Shown piece after piece: positions 10,756 to 21,813 of a stretch of 64,000 nucleotides of DNA. The translations under genes and the position numbers were made by a program. Where the stretch lies: assembly GCA_934045075.1 (NCBI GenBank), contig OW203724.1:21233721-21297720 (forward strand), given 5' to 3'. This DNA is from Yponomeuta sedellus (lineage: Eukaryota > Arthropoda > Insecta > Lepidoptera > Yponomeutidae). Position 1 is the first letter of the stretch. The number at the start of each line of letters is the position of its first letter. The notes under the pieces are model-generated. The model did no database searches. It was not told where the DNA came from and was given only the letters and a program-made list of their open reading frames with translations.

Positions 10756-11444
10756 ATATATTTCTTTCGTCGCTTTAGCGAGAATAAAACAGTGCCTTAA
10801 TGCGTTTCACAAATACATCCTAAGTCTTAAGAGAGCTATATTTAGCTCAGCAACTGCTAGATCACCACCGGGGGGTATCTTAACAAAGTCGTATATGAAT
10901 AATAGCCGGCCTTGTCGGGTGCCTTATCTAGATGTGGCTCGCTCTGTGGTTATGACGTCACGTGCCACTGAATCATTGGAAGTATCGAGAATATTGAGCC
11001 CTCTAATGCGCGCATACGTATAGCGCTTACAAACCGAAGAATGCATAGAGATGTCTTTATCTTAACAAAATCGTGTTAAACCCCTAACTCCAAACAGATT
11101 ACCTACCTTAATTGGCGATGTCGGGAATCAAGATAAAAAAATTGGTAATAAATAAGGTATGTTTTGAACCGCAAAAAAATCGACCAGTAAGTCGTTTTTT
11201 TTTACAAAATATGTGTTATTATGATGCATTTGCTATTGAAATATAAAAATACGGTTATTTCTCATGGAATAGGTACTATCTTTTTTCTGCTCTATTATCA
11301 TTTAGTTTATTTTATTTATAAAAAAAACCAACCGTTACTAACAAGTGAAATAAGGAATGAGTATTTACATTACAACAATACGTGATAAAAAGAGGCCAAG
11401 CGTGACAATGCGAAGCTAACAAATTAAATTTTTTTTATGAAAGA
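10756..11444. other. Unassigned DNA
   Basis: No gene or clear repeat was recognised. Confidence 0.4.
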
Positions 11445-11533
11445 CTAGCCTTAACCCGCGGCTTCGCCCGCGTTACAAATTATAACACGGGAACGCATTA
11501 CTGGAAACTTTCACATTTATAATGTTAGTAGGA
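11445..11533 (-). mobile_element. Short non-autonomous Helitron-like element
   Basis: Read on the minus strand it starts TCCTACTAACATTATAAA, contains a GC hairpin (CGCGGGCGAAGCCGCGGG) and ends CTAG. It sits between A and T, as expected for Helitrons (A|TC...CTRR|T). At 89 bp it is very short. The start is shared with 39577-39829. Confidence 0.55.
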
Positions 11534-12084
11534 TATTTGGAGTTCATTTTTTTTTGTATTTTCCTAAGTAAAATGCATTTACTGCTAACTTCCCGGCCTC
11601 CTTCTTCCGACCTCTTACAACCAGTACCTCTTTAAGATGCTTGTGAACGGATTTCATCATCATCCATCCATCCTCATCTTTACCCACGGGGTAGACAGAG
11701 GACAACAGTATTGCTTATACAAAAAATCTATCTAAAGTACACAGGAACTCAAAAACACCAGCATCTACCATAATCCAAGCCACTTTTACCTCACAATCAC
11801 ATAGCAATCACGGTAATATCACTCACCGCCACTGCGTGATATTAAAAGCCTCAGTACAGTGCAATTCATTGTTCTACCTAGCCCCTAGGCGACACGGTGT
11901 TAATACATCGGTACGCACGCGTCCCGCTTTGAAACATTTGTCTGCATTACAAATAGGCAGGTAGCGTTTGCCCTGAGCTATCTGGGGTCGGGATTCTGTG
12001 TACGTGGAACGGTCGAAAACGACATTAAATTCCCTAGACGTGAAATAATCCATCTGAATTTAATTTGGCTTATAAATTGATTGA
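11534..12084. other. Unassigned DNA
   Basis: No gene or clear repeat was recognised. Confidence 0.35.
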
Positions 12085-12192
12085 TAGATAGAGAACACTT
12101 TATTGAACATAAAAATGGAAATCACATAAACATTTTTTAACCTAAGAAAACAGATGGCGGCCTAATCACTTAAAGTGATCTCTTCCAGACAA
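12085..12192 (-). repeat. Jockey/CR1-type LINE 3' UTR end
   Basis: On the minus strand the order is CTGGAAGAGATCACTTTAAG, TAGGCCGCC, then CAATAAAGTGTTCTC and a TATC-type tail. It is the same 3' end as 14372-14475 in opposite orientation. Confidence 0.65.
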
Positions 12193-13232
12193 ACTTTATC
12201 TTTGGTACCTGCATAATTATGCAGGGATCGAAATACTTTCAGACTTGAATTTTATGTTTATGGCTAAGAAAATCTTATAGTTCGATTGTATGAATGAAAT
12301 TAAACATTATTTATTCAATAATTTAATTAAATAATCCAGTTATATGAAACCGTAAAATTAAAGCAACAACCATAAAAATAAATTCTGAAAATAATTCAAT
12401 TCATGCATACAGCACAAATTAAACTGAGAATTATGTTACTCTTACGGCTGGTTTCTTGGACGCTATTCAAAGTTGTGATTTACTGACAAGGCATTTAATT
12501 TGACCAACCAATCAAATCAAATTGGGTTTCCCAAGGGCAGATTAGCCAAAAATTTACTAATCAGTCGATCATTTGAATTTAACCATAAGAGCTGTCAAAC
12601 ATTAGTTTCTTAATTTAAAACCCAACAGTTTAAAAATTATCAAACTAAATTTTCATTTCATATGCATTCTTTGTAAATCTTGGCTAAATTAAAGCATTAT
12701 AACCCACACTAGTCTTAAACCATAAAATCTGAAAATATTGCAATCCCTGCATATAACACAAATTAAATTGAGAATTTTTTTATTACTTCTTCGTCTTCTT
12801 CAGCATTTGTGTGTCTACTGTCGGACGTATACCTCTCCATTATTATTATTAGTATTAAATTCTTTATCATACCTGTAAAGATTGTACAATTGGCGGGCTA
12901 AATACTAAATAGTATTTTATTCTAGCCAACCAACAGGTGACGTGGAGAAGACGGGGGTAGTCTCAAACAGTGAGGTGATATTTTATTGTCAAATATCTTT
13001 TTTAACAATTAAGCTATTTATTAATATGTCAATAATTATAAACATATACAAAAATAATAATTAAGCACATATATAAAATAAACAGTACATACATACCTAT
13101 ATACATACTGGATTACAATAGCCACAGACTGATCTCGATGTATACACGTTATACATTCGCCAGGCAACGTCAGTCGGCGTCTTTAAGAGTAGAGTTCATG
13201 TTTACGCGCATTTTAAAAGGTTGAGGTTATAA
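12193..13232. other. AT-rich unassigned DNA
   Basis: A decayed LINE-type tail with GAA repeats is visible on the minus strand at about 12790-12838. Nothing else is supported. Confidence 0.35.
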
Positions 13233-13356
13233 CTTGACATAACATTTACATACAAGCACATTTTAAGCAGCTTTTGGCCCCACTCTAGGATACCCTGTGT
13301 CGTGAGAACCAGAAACAATGACATCACAAATATGTAAACATCTAAAACCTGGAGTA
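13233..13356 (-). repeat. SINE-A, 5' truncated
   Basis: Reverse-orientation copy of the SINE-A body and tail (CACAAATATGTAAACATC, GATACCCTGTGTCGTG, TTACATACA on the plus strand). The tRNA-like head is missing. Confidence 0.7.
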
Positions 13357-13432
13357 TTTTTTATAAGCGTGGGGAAAAACGGACGCCACGCCGGCAAGGT
13401 GTCCCACACTTTGGCTTTGCGCATTACAAGGA

Positions 13433-13559
13433 CTTCTGACAGTAAAACCAGCCACTAGTCTTGCAAGCCTCCACCAATCCAGACTTGGACCCCGTGGTGG
13501 AGTATAGCTTATACCTTCCTCAGGGAAGAGACCCGTGCCCCTCGGTGGGGACATAATGG
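13433..13559 (+). repeat. SINE-F, 3' half
   Basis: It contains CTTCTGACAGTAAAACC, CCTCCACCAATCC, GTGGTGGAGTAT and the tail GAAGAGACCCGTGCCCC...GGGGACATA. The 5S-like head is absent. Confidence 0.65.
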
Positions 13560-13576
13560 GTTCATGAAGATGATGA

Positions 13577-13798
13577 TTATGAAGGACGATGAAAAGCGCT
13601 TAGTGCGTACGTTCGGAATGTAAAACAAGTGCGGACGGTATCCCGCAGTACGTCTGGTGTTCTGATTGTGCGCATAACCCATGTGTTATTCTGAACAGAA
13701 TCAGCAGTCAACATCCGTCGCTGGCGCATATCTATGCGTGCTTCCGAGCAGCGGCTGACTACCGCGCTGTTGCGCGGCGCTGCCAATATTACAGCCAT
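13577..13798 (-). other. GC-rich segment with a 73-codon ORF, unassigned
   Basis: This is a CpG-rich stretch in AT-rich DNA. The minus-strand ORF from ATG 13798 (MAVILAAPRNSAVVSRC...) ends at 13577. No domain is recognised and no splice sites stand out. It could be a mobile-element piece or the start of a host gene; neither is shown. Confidence 0.2.
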
Positions 13799-13859
13799 TT
13801 TGATTAATACGTTCTAGCTATGACTACCGCTTATATATTTTAATGGTGTAGCTTAGTCG

Positions 13860-14371
13860 TACCAGCATGGCATATGTAGCCAACCTATGTAGGTGCATAA
13901 TGGAAGTTGAAGCTGCTACCACTCTGAAGCTAGACACGGACCTCGGAACAAATGTTATGATTTTAGGAGGTCCGAATCCACTTAACCTAAATAAAAAAAG
14001 TCTATAGTTGATCTTCGGTTTTTCTCCTAGAAGAGTATAGCGCCGTGCTTCCCTATGAGTTAAGGGATCGATTAAGAAAAATACTTTCGTAGTCTTCCAA
14101 CGAAGAAAGTCATATATTTTCTAACATATATTTTGGCAAATGTTATCTAATTGTAATTTTAATACCCATGACCGAGGACTTAGGGTCAAAGGCCGGTGAC
14201 GAGTTGGTGACGAGGTTGCATTTGTGCCAAATGCTAGGGTGCCACTAGGTGCCAAAAATTATCATGGATCACTTTTATCATGATTGTATGATTAGTCTAA
14301 CAAATTTTGTAAAAAATCTTTCGCAAAAGACATCTCTTTTCCATTGTCGCGCTAACTGGTTATCTGGAAGA
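13860..14371. other. Unassigned DNA
   Basis: No gene or clear repeat was recognised. Confidence 0.35.
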
Positions 14372-14475
14372 GATCACTTTTAGTGATAAGGCCGCCGTCT
14401 AGACTCTTAGGTCAAGAAATATCTGTGTAATATCCATTTTTAATGTACAATAAATTGTTCCCTATCTATCTAACT
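14372..14475 (+). repeat. Jockey/CR1-type LINE 3' UTR end
   Basis: GGAAGAGATCACTTTTAGTG, AAGGCCGCC and TGTACAATAAATTGTTC are followed by (TATC)n. This is the same terminal block as the reverse copies at 12085-12192 and 8834-8900. Confidence 0.65.
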
Positions 14476-14643
14476 GCATGACTAATAACGGTTACAAAGG
14501 ATAAGATACAATTGAAGACCTTATGTAATTTCTTCCATGCAACCTCGTATTGGAAAATTAGCCGAACGAGACATAGTTACAGGCAGTCGGTGTAAATACG
14601 AAAATTAATAGACATAAGTATACGTAATAATAAACTTACATAT

Positions 14644-14889
14644 CTTCAGGCTATATTAGTCCACTGCTGGACAAAGCCCTCCCCCAATGAGCGCAAGGTT
14701 GTGCCATGATTAGGGGGTAATGCCCATAATCCCCACGCTGGGCATGCGGGTTGGGGATCGCAGTTTGGTAGAATTGTACTGCAGGGGGCGCTGCTGCCCA
14801 CCCCCCGGGTTGAGTCCCTTAGTCGCCTTTTACGACACCCGCGGGAATAATTTGGGTTGGTGCTATTCTCTAGGCCGACACCACACAGC
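14644..14889 (-). repeat. SINE-E full copy with TSD
   Basis: Flanked by the 11-bp duplication AACTTACATAT at 14633-14643 and 14890-14900, which sets both ends. On the minus strand it starts GCTGTGTGGTGTCGGCC and ends with the RTE-type coding tail (GGCTTTGTCCAGCAGTGG) and TGAAG. Reading the end in frame gives RSLGEGFVQQWTNIA and a stop, identical to the RTE end at 41738-41821. Confidence 0.85.
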
Positions 14890-15211
14890 AACTTACATAT
14901 ATCATACTTGAAACATATACACACCTATCTAGATGTTTGAATAGCTGTTTTTTAAGACAAGACTGCGAAATGCGGCAATGAAGTAGTGCTCGAGGCAAGC
15001 TAGGCTTGTTTACGTTACATGAGGTTGCGAGACAGACACTTTGTCTTGATTATACGAGTACTTCCTAACTATGGCTGCCATTCACACAATGACATGTAGC
15101 ATAATGGCGCCTTTTCTTCGTACTTGATGGATTTTTTTTTGAGAAGTCTACGAGAAAACTACGTTTAAAGCGGTAATGATTTGTCTAAACTAGGTAAGAA
15201 AGTTATACTAC

Positions 15212-15351
15212 GGCCTTACTAATAAAGGTTATGAGCTGTGTATACAGCCGTTATGCGAGGTCTGACAAACTGGTTATTTGTACGCTAAACGCGATTAAAC
15301 CAGTTTAAATTGATATACGTCAAATAGTTATTCAGATTTATTAGTAAGGCC
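15212..15351. repeat. MITE candidate
   Basis: The ends GGCCTTACTAATAAA (15212-15226) and its exact inverted copy (15337-15351) enclose 110 bp with no ORF. The flanking TATACT is also roughly mirrored. No target duplication is certain. Confidence 0.5.
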
Positions 15352-15644
15352 AGTATAGTTTAAGTTAGGTAAGGCTGCGACCCAGTCGATATTCAATAAT
15401 ATATCATAGTTAAAACCTTAATCAAAAGAGGTTTGTCAGTTCAGCGCCTTGATTATGTAACTTTTCACATATACATAAGTGTGCGAAAGCAGAATGTTTA
15501 CTAACTCGTAGCTCTGCCATATAGATATGAGGCGTAATATGTATCGCACATACTGGATACCGCATTGCCGTGGATATCTGATACGTGACAGTGAGATTAA
15601 GCCATATAATTGGACGACAATGACCAGTAGATTCGTTTATATTC

Positions 15645-15765
15645 TTTTTTTTTAATGCACTAACCCGCGCTAAGGACAATTTTAAAAACCTATTTAGAGG
15701 GAAAGAATCCACCCATGCCGGGGCGACGGATCGAACCCGCGATCTCTGGTTTACCGTGCCAGAGG
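15645..15765 (-). repeat. SINE-B, divergent and truncated
   Basis: It reads in reverse from the A-rich tail (TTTTTTTTAATGCACTAACC) through AACCTATTTAGAGG to the tRNA-like half (GATCGAACCCGCGATCTCTG). Confidence 0.6.
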
Positions 15766-15829
15766 TTATTTTTTCTCACGGATCTATACGTGAAAACTTA
15801 CATAATTAAGGCGAAGGTGGCAAGTTATA

Positions 15830-16030
15830 ATGCCTGGTCTCTGCCCACCTCTACGGATTACAGGCCGAGTAATAGAAATGTGCATCTTACGATATTTTCA
15901 TTCACTGTTAGCGAGGGGTATGTTACTACTACAAATTCACAAAAAAACAAATTTATTGTTACAGGCCGAGGTTCGAACCTGTGACCACGTCAATTTGAGC
16001 CTTCCACGTTACCACCGCTTATTTGTTACT
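15830..16030. repeat. LINE tail piece and reverse SINE-D head
   Basis: 15833-15865 (CTGGTCTCTGCCCACCTCTA) matches the LINE end at 32668-32700. 15890-16030 is a minus-strand SINE-D-like piece with B-box-like GAGGTTCGAACCTGTGACC. Confidence 0.4.
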
Positions 16031-16083
16031 CTTATTAGTTTTTAGCGTTACTTTACTCACATACTCCAGCCTCTCGTCGTCAA

Positions 16084-16321
16084 GCTATTCTAGTCCACTG
16101 CTGGACATAGCCCTCCCCTAAAGAGCGCCATGTTGCGCTATCATAGGGGGTAATGCCCATAATCCCCACGCTGGGCATGCGGGTTGGGGATCGCAGTTCG
16201 GTGGAATTGTACTGCAGGGGGTGCTGCTGCCCATCCCCGGTTTGTGTCCTTTAGTAGCCTTTTAAGACACCCGCGGGAAGAATTGGGTTGGTGCTATTCT
16301 CTAGGCCGACACCACACAGCA
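16084..16321 (-). repeat. SINE-E copy
   Basis: The same body and the same 5' end (ACACAGC on the plus strand) as 14644-14889. Target duplications are not clear. Confidence 0.75.
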
Positions 16322-16860
16322 AGCCTGCCTCTTACTTATGAATAAGTCCTGATTACACAAATTGTATATATTTTGTGTTTAGATACCTCTGTGAGAAGGA
16401 AATAAATAAATTACTTACTTAAAAATTACTTACATACATTCTTATATCCTAATATCGGAGAGGAAACTTCGAGGTATTTCATCCCAACCCAGGTGTTTTC
16501 GCCAGGGATGAGTTTCATTAAACTACTATTCGTACTTTATTATAACAATTTGGGTAGGTACATGGCGTAGGAAATTCTACTTTTTGTCTAAAAATTTCTC
16601 TGTGAATTTACGCCAAGACACGCCACTGAGCCCGACCTTCGGCTCTCCTCTTCCAGTTACTACGTACCGGTTCTATTGTTACTCTCCAATAATTTCCCAA
16701 TTCAATGCAATAGAATTTCTTGCTTGTAATGTCGAATGCAGTTAGTAATAGCTCCGATTGTCGATGTGTTCTTCTGGTCATACGTGGTGGGGATTCCAGG
16801 AATTATCTCTGATTCCCAGAAGAGGTGACCTCAAATAAAATTGGCATCAACTGTAGTAGG

Positions 16861-16909
16861 TACTTTCTTTTTTTTTATTAAAATTGCTATTAATAAAAAA
16901 AAGAAAGTA
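16861..16909. repeat. Perfect-type hairpin
   Basis: TACTTTC(T)nATTAA at 16861-16881 is inverted at 16890-16909. It may be a residual foldback element. Confidence 0.45.
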
Positions 16910-17116
16910 CTACACTAAAAATAACCTTTACATTTTTGGTTTTATAAATTTCGCCAAACTGCAGTGCAGTTTGTTGGCGTTGCGCTCTTATAACTTAAGG
17001 CTTAATTTAATTATTTTGCAGCTACATAAACTTAGTAATGTAAGTAGCTATTTATTTTCTTACACAAAAATAAGTTCCGATAACTATTTTAAACTAACAT
17101 AACATATTATTATCAT

Positions 17117-17169
17117 ATATTGGCTAAACGAGCCTAGAACACAGTATTCAAGACTCGTTCAGCCAATAT
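17117..17169. repeat. Foldback of about 53 bp
   Basis: ATATTGGCTAAACGAG (from 17117) is inverted as CTCGTTCAGCCAATAT (ending 17169), with 23-bp arms around a short loop. Confidence 0.5.
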
Positions 17170-18081
17170 TTACCTACTTTTACATTATTTCCTTTAATTT
17201 ATGTTTTAAGGTGCTTATTTTTACTTTATTTTGGTCTAACAAAATCATAAACAAATATTTATTAAACAGCTTGGAAATGTATAATTATCCTATAATAATT
17301 TTTAACAGATGGTTGCAACCACTGGCTGTCTTTTAGCTGATCTGGTGCAGTGTTTGTGAGCTAAAGGGATCTTGCATTCTTTGGAATAATAGGATTCTAG
17401 TATAATCATGTAATCAACCTTACAATGAACAGGGAGAACTTTACACACATTAAAAAGTTTATCATACTTAATCATCTTTACATTTCTCTTTGTTTTTTTT
17501 GTCTACAAGATATTTCAACAAATATCTGGAAAGTATTTCTAAAGTATCTCAAAATCTACCTATTCATTCGTTATAAAGGTGTGGGTATGTGTATTTAGAA
17601 GTCTCCTTTATGTCTTATAGTCTCTTTCTCTGGAGACTACAGAGGTCGAATCTGTAGGCGAATAGGGATGAGACAGCTCCCTTTCTGCGGTACAAACTTA
17701 TGTCGTGCCAAAATGGAACAAAAGCCTTCGTTAGATCCCGTCTGACCTTGCGAGCTCGGACCGTTATCCCGGGCTGCCGATCCGGCGATCGTATAAATAA
17801 ATAGCTTAGCCGCAGGACGATCTCTGGACTACAAAAGAGCCGACTTTGGAAATGAAATTGGGGAGAATGTACACTCAACGCTCTAATGACCGACTGGAGA
17901 ACGAAACGTAACAGATTGAATCATGTTATGTCTCTTGCGGAAGAAAAATATACGTTTATTTACCGCCAAAGAAAGGGGTCGCCAAAATACGTTTATAATA
18001 AGTAACAATAGTATTAAAAAGGAAAAGGTAACCACTGAATAAATTGAGGTATCTAAGTACATATTCGTCGTATATATCATA
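17170..18081. other. Unassigned DNA
   Basis: 17615-17878 is a GC-richer minus-strand ORF of 87 codons with no recognised domain. The remainder is AT-rich with nothing supported. Confidence 0.3.
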
Positions 18082-18128
18082 TGAATGAATGAACGAACGA
18101 ACGAACGAACGAACGAACGAATGAATGA
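18082..18128. repeat. (GAAT)n/(GAAC)n microsatellite
   Basis: A tetranucleotide run, GAAT changing to GAAC and back. It produces false ORFs rich in FVRS repeats on the minus strand. Confidence 0.9.
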
Positions 18129-18229
18129 TTTGTTTTGCCACAAACAAATATGGTCTCTTTAAAGGTTTAATAAATAACGTGTGGAATAGATATGATTGTA
18201 AAATGGTTATTTAAGGAGTATTTTATACC

Positions 18230-18395
18230 GACACCAGAATACCATTCACTAACTGTGAAGGATAAAATCGTGAGGAAACCTAAGTGTCAGAGGTGTTAAA
18301 ATACCTCAGCGTTTAAAATTGCCAATAATCCACGGTGGGCATGCGTTTTAATTAAGCCCAAACTCTCTTCCTTTGAGAGAAGGCCTGTGCCACGC
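18230..18395 (+). repeat. SINE-D fragment
   Basis: It shares AATCGTGAGGAAACCTAAGT, GTCAGAGGTGTT, CACGGTGGGCATGCG, TTAAGCCCA and the tail GAAGGCCTGTGCC with 40861-41160. The tRNA-like head is missing. Confidence 0.65.
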
Positions 18396-18431
18396 AATGG
18401 GGCGTTTAAAGGTTACATTAAAAAGAATCAT

Positions 18432-18640
18432 CATCATCATCAGCCATTCGACACCCATTGCAGGACATAGGCCTACCTCATGGTCTTCCAAGCTTCCTTG
18501 AAATTTTGGGTATTACCACAGGGGTTTTTGCCATAATCGCTACGCTTGGCGGGTTGGCGATCGCAGTATGCGGCTGGAATCTCAGTAAAACGCTGCTGCC
18601 CGTCTCCTGGTGATTTCTTATTCCTTAGTCACCTTTTACG
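18432..18640 (-). repeat. SINE-E-like body with a different LINE tail
   Basis: The body (CCTTTTACGAC, CTGCTGCCCG, GCGATCGCAG, CGCTACGCT on the plus strand) follows SINE-E order. The 3' end reads TGTCCTGCAATGGGTGTCG then GATGATGATG on the minus strand. That tail matches the RTE end at 37984-38080, not the usual SINE-E tail. Confidence 0.55.
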
Positions 18641-19130
18641 ACAAAAAAAAAATAGAGCCAAGGATTTCCCACTACACTCTGTAAAAATCATCTGGAATAT
18701 TAGTGGTTTAAAAGATCCACGATTTTTTACTTTTGTTTGAGACTGTAGTGAAACAATAGTAACAAGCGAGTCTGCAAGCCCCTCAGAGGCACGGCAACAT
18801 CGGAGCGCTATGGCGTCGGACAGTTTGACTATAAATAAGTGTTGTATTGTATTCAATATAGTCCGCTACTGTATACGGGAGCGGCCGCCCGCACAAAAGA
18901 GTTTGGCATCTTTTAACCATGGTGAAAGCAACACCGGTGCTTCTTATGAGAATGACACTAGCTTCACACGCATTACGATTTAACATCGCTCGCTCTTTTT
19001 CCGTGAGATAAGCAAAATGTTGGAAGGCACTTGAGAAAAAAATCGCGCGAAAATAGTTCTCAATACGCAATTTAAAATCCGTCAGGAGAAAAATAGTGGC
19101 GATTTTATTCGCAATGCGTGATGGGCCCTA

Positions 19131-19465
19131 CTGTCAGAAGTTATCAAGCCGCCCATAAGGCCTCTGACATGGCTTAACGACTGCCATTACATGATAGCCG
19201 GCACTAACGGCTTAGCGTGACTTGCGAAGTACGGAAGTGCTGGAAAAAAATACCACCAGCGGTAGTCACGGGATGGTCACCCAACCAGTGCCTGACCACA
19301 CCTCTTCTTGCTTAACCCAAATGAATAATTCCATTTGGGTTAAGCAAGAACAGGTGCAGTCAGGCACTGGATGGGTGACCATCCCGTGGCTACCGCTGGT
19401 AGTAATTTTTTTGATTTATTTATTGATTCCAATCACTCGGTTCCGCTATGCCACGAGAGCTTCGT
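19131..19465 (-). repeat. SINE-F with internal inverted duplication
   Basis: A reverse SINE-F copy is interrupted inside the 5S-like head. Arms of about 75 bp (19250-19325 and 19333-19408) are inverted copies around AATAATT. The remaining head end (GATTCCAATCACTCGG...CCACGAG) follows at 19419-19465. Confidence 0.7.
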
Positions 19466-20155
19466 GCGTTGTGCTTCGAGTTTGGTTTATCAGAAATAAA
19501 ATGTTAATATTATTAACATAATACAGGCCCAGAGATGCAGGAAGAGAGTGACCGGTCCCTTTGCACCGAGCTCTTATCCCATAATGTGAGCCCCGAATGA
19601 AATTCGGAGCGAGTTAGCGGGCGGCTTTTTCTGATCTCGATTGTTTTTTCTGCAAAAAAACTAAGAGACCACTTTTACAATGCCGTTATTTACATTTTTA
19701 CCGGTGTTTGGCAGTTGGGACGAATGTGGATTAGGAAGAACCGTTTCTGTTGCCAGTGATGCTCGTAAAGGGTCGGTAAAGTATAGGTTTTGGAGGAGAT
19801 TCGTGAAAGGTATTCGAGCCAAGTGAACTTCAGATGACACATACATAGTATTATAAGAAAGGAGGGGTATTAACAAATATGGGTTAGTAGATGGGATTTA
19901 TTATTCTGATATAAAGTATAACGGAGGTGGAGAGTTATCAGGGGATTCAACAGACATGATAAATCCAGAAAGTAAAACCTTCTTCAAATCTTTACACGTG
20001 TAATGATTTTTGAGAAGCACGATTCTTCTTAAAACAAACAATAACGACTCAGGTGTTGATTTATTGTTGATGCAGAAACGCAGCACGTTCTCTACGAAGC
20101 ACAGAGAAAATAATCACTGCTAGCAAGTATTGTTGCCTCCACGAGATTTAGCAGA
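19466..20155. other. Unassigned DNA
   Basis: Minus-strand ORFs at 19661-19876 and 19901-20086 have no recognised domain. No repeats were identified. Confidence 0.3.
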
Positions 20156-20330
20156 AAAGTGCCTTTCCAGAGTTTCCAGGATCCGTTACCACCACGCTGA
20201 TTTGAAAAGGCACGTTTACGATCCAGAGCCTCTGATTGGTCGACCTTGCAGGCCTGTCAACCTAAAAAAGTTACCCCACTCTAGCTTCACGTTTCCACGT
20301 AAAACGAAACGCAAACACGACACAACATAG
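20156..20330 (+). other. Possible terminal exon
   Basis: An open frame with Arg/Lys-rich sequence ends at TAG 20328-20330. A pyrimidine-containing stretch ending TTTAG sits at its start, and AATAAA follows near 20360. No ATG is present, so it would have to be spliced. No domain is recognised and chance is not excluded. Confidence 0.15.
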
Positions 20331-21185
20331 ATTAACTAACTGTCAAATTGACAGTTCGAATAAAAAAGTTATTATATAGTTATTTTAAATTGGCAACACT
20401 CAAATATCAACAACAATGAAAGAATCTACCTCGAAAGTAATCTAATTAGGCGTTGAGTAAACTAAGAAAACTAAGGTAAGGTTTTGTTTTGACTGACCGA
20501 AGGCTCTGGCGATGCTCCGATAAGTAAGTAAATATATTTAGTCAGGAATATTTTCAGGACAGAGGGTTAAAATAAAAAAAACCGTCCTGTTGTCCTGAAA
20601 AATAATATTGTGAATAAACGAAAGGATATGCGGAGTTTAAGCCTTTTTCTATCATTCTGAGAAAAAGGTCTATGTATACAGTGTTTCCTAGAGTACACAA
20701 AAATTCTAAAACACCTCAGAATTTGTTGTACACTAAATAGCTTTTCTTCTATAAGTTTTTTTCTTAGAATTAACATTTCACGAATTATCATTTTGATTTG
20801 CACCTTACGTGCTACGGTAAATAGAGTTTCAAACGAGTAAAACGGCGTTATTATTTTTCTAATTACAAAAATAGTAAATTATATTGCAAAAATTTACCAA
20901 AAATAAAACACAAACATGGTAAACAAAAGTTCTGAATGCAAAATCCCTTTAAAATTTTGGACACAATTATATTTTACTTCTAGATATTTGCTTATGTAAA
21001 ATACATATTTGGTGCTTAGCTTAGCTTTCCAAACTAACTTTCAATATTTTTGGTTTTTCTTAACATTATCAGATTACATTACTAAACTCAGCTTTCTGAC
21101 TAACAGGCTGTTGTTAACTTAAAGTTAGGTTTCATATTGCTCTCAATTTTTTCTTAAATCTCACATGAACGTACATTTTAAATAG
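20331..21185. other. AT-rich unassigned DNA
   Basis: It contains a short palindrome AACTGTCAAATTGACAGTT at 20338-20356. No gene was recognised. Confidence 0.35.
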
Positions 21186-21405
21186 CGACAGAGTGCAAAA
21201 TAAGCATACGTGCTGTAACAACTTAAACGGAAAAAGCCAGAGACATTGTAACTGCAGTGCATTAGTCCAATCCGTACCAACACAATTTAATGAGCGAGAT
21301 TACCAGCCTAATACTCCTGATACCCACGCAAATTATCTCAAGCCAAACCTCCAGCTCCTGTTGGCCCCCGATAAATCGTCAGGGCAACTTGTATCTCCTA
21401 TAAAG
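21186..21405 (+). other. Candidate internal host exon
   Basis: Bounded by an acceptor-like TTTTAAATAG ending at 21185 and a donor AAG|GTAATG at 21405/21406. The frame is open for 73 codons (…NKHTCCNNLNG…LLLAPDKSSGQLVSPIK) and ends on a codon boundary. There is no ATG at its start. The sequence has four Cys near its N-terminus, then Gln/Asn/Pro-rich stretches. No domain is recognised. It is the best host-exon candidate in the window, but one exon with weak polypyrimidine context is thin evidence. Confidence 0.35.
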
Positions 21406-21717
21406 GTAATGACACATGAATAGGGCGATTCTCTAGTTAATAATTTAATCGATCGTGATACAATTATTATTGTAATGGGACCGCTCCCGGTCTCCTCCGA
21501 TCACGTGAGGAAATTACGCAAAAGGATCACTTGAGAGCTGAAGTTTCTTTGTTCGTAATTCCTTTAAAGGAATGATTAATTCCAGTTATATTTGTATTTT
21601 TTTATTTTTTCACAAAAATACATGAAACACCACAATTTCAACATTTTTGCCAAACTGCTTTTTATGATAAATATATTTATTTTTATATTCTAAATTCCAA
21701 ACCTCTAGTATTATAGA

Positions 21718-21813
21718 GTCACGGTATTGTCACCCATTCAGCTCCTGACCACGCCTGTTGTTGCTTGACCCTAGTGATTAATTCCAATCACTCGGTTCCA
21801 CTAGGCCACGAGC
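21718..21813 (-). repeat. SINE-F 5' end (head only)
   Basis: It holds the reverse 5S-like head (CCACGCCTGTTGTTGCTTGA) and the family 5' end (CCACGAGCGCTTC on the plus strand). Confidence 0.7.

Noticed and set aside
14646..14924. 92-codon minus-strand ORF
   Set aside because: Translation of SINE-E; only its last 15 residues have meaning, as the RTE-derived tail.
17883..18147. Minus-strand ORFs with FVRSFVRS repeats
   Set aside because: Produced by the GAAC/GAAT microsatellite.
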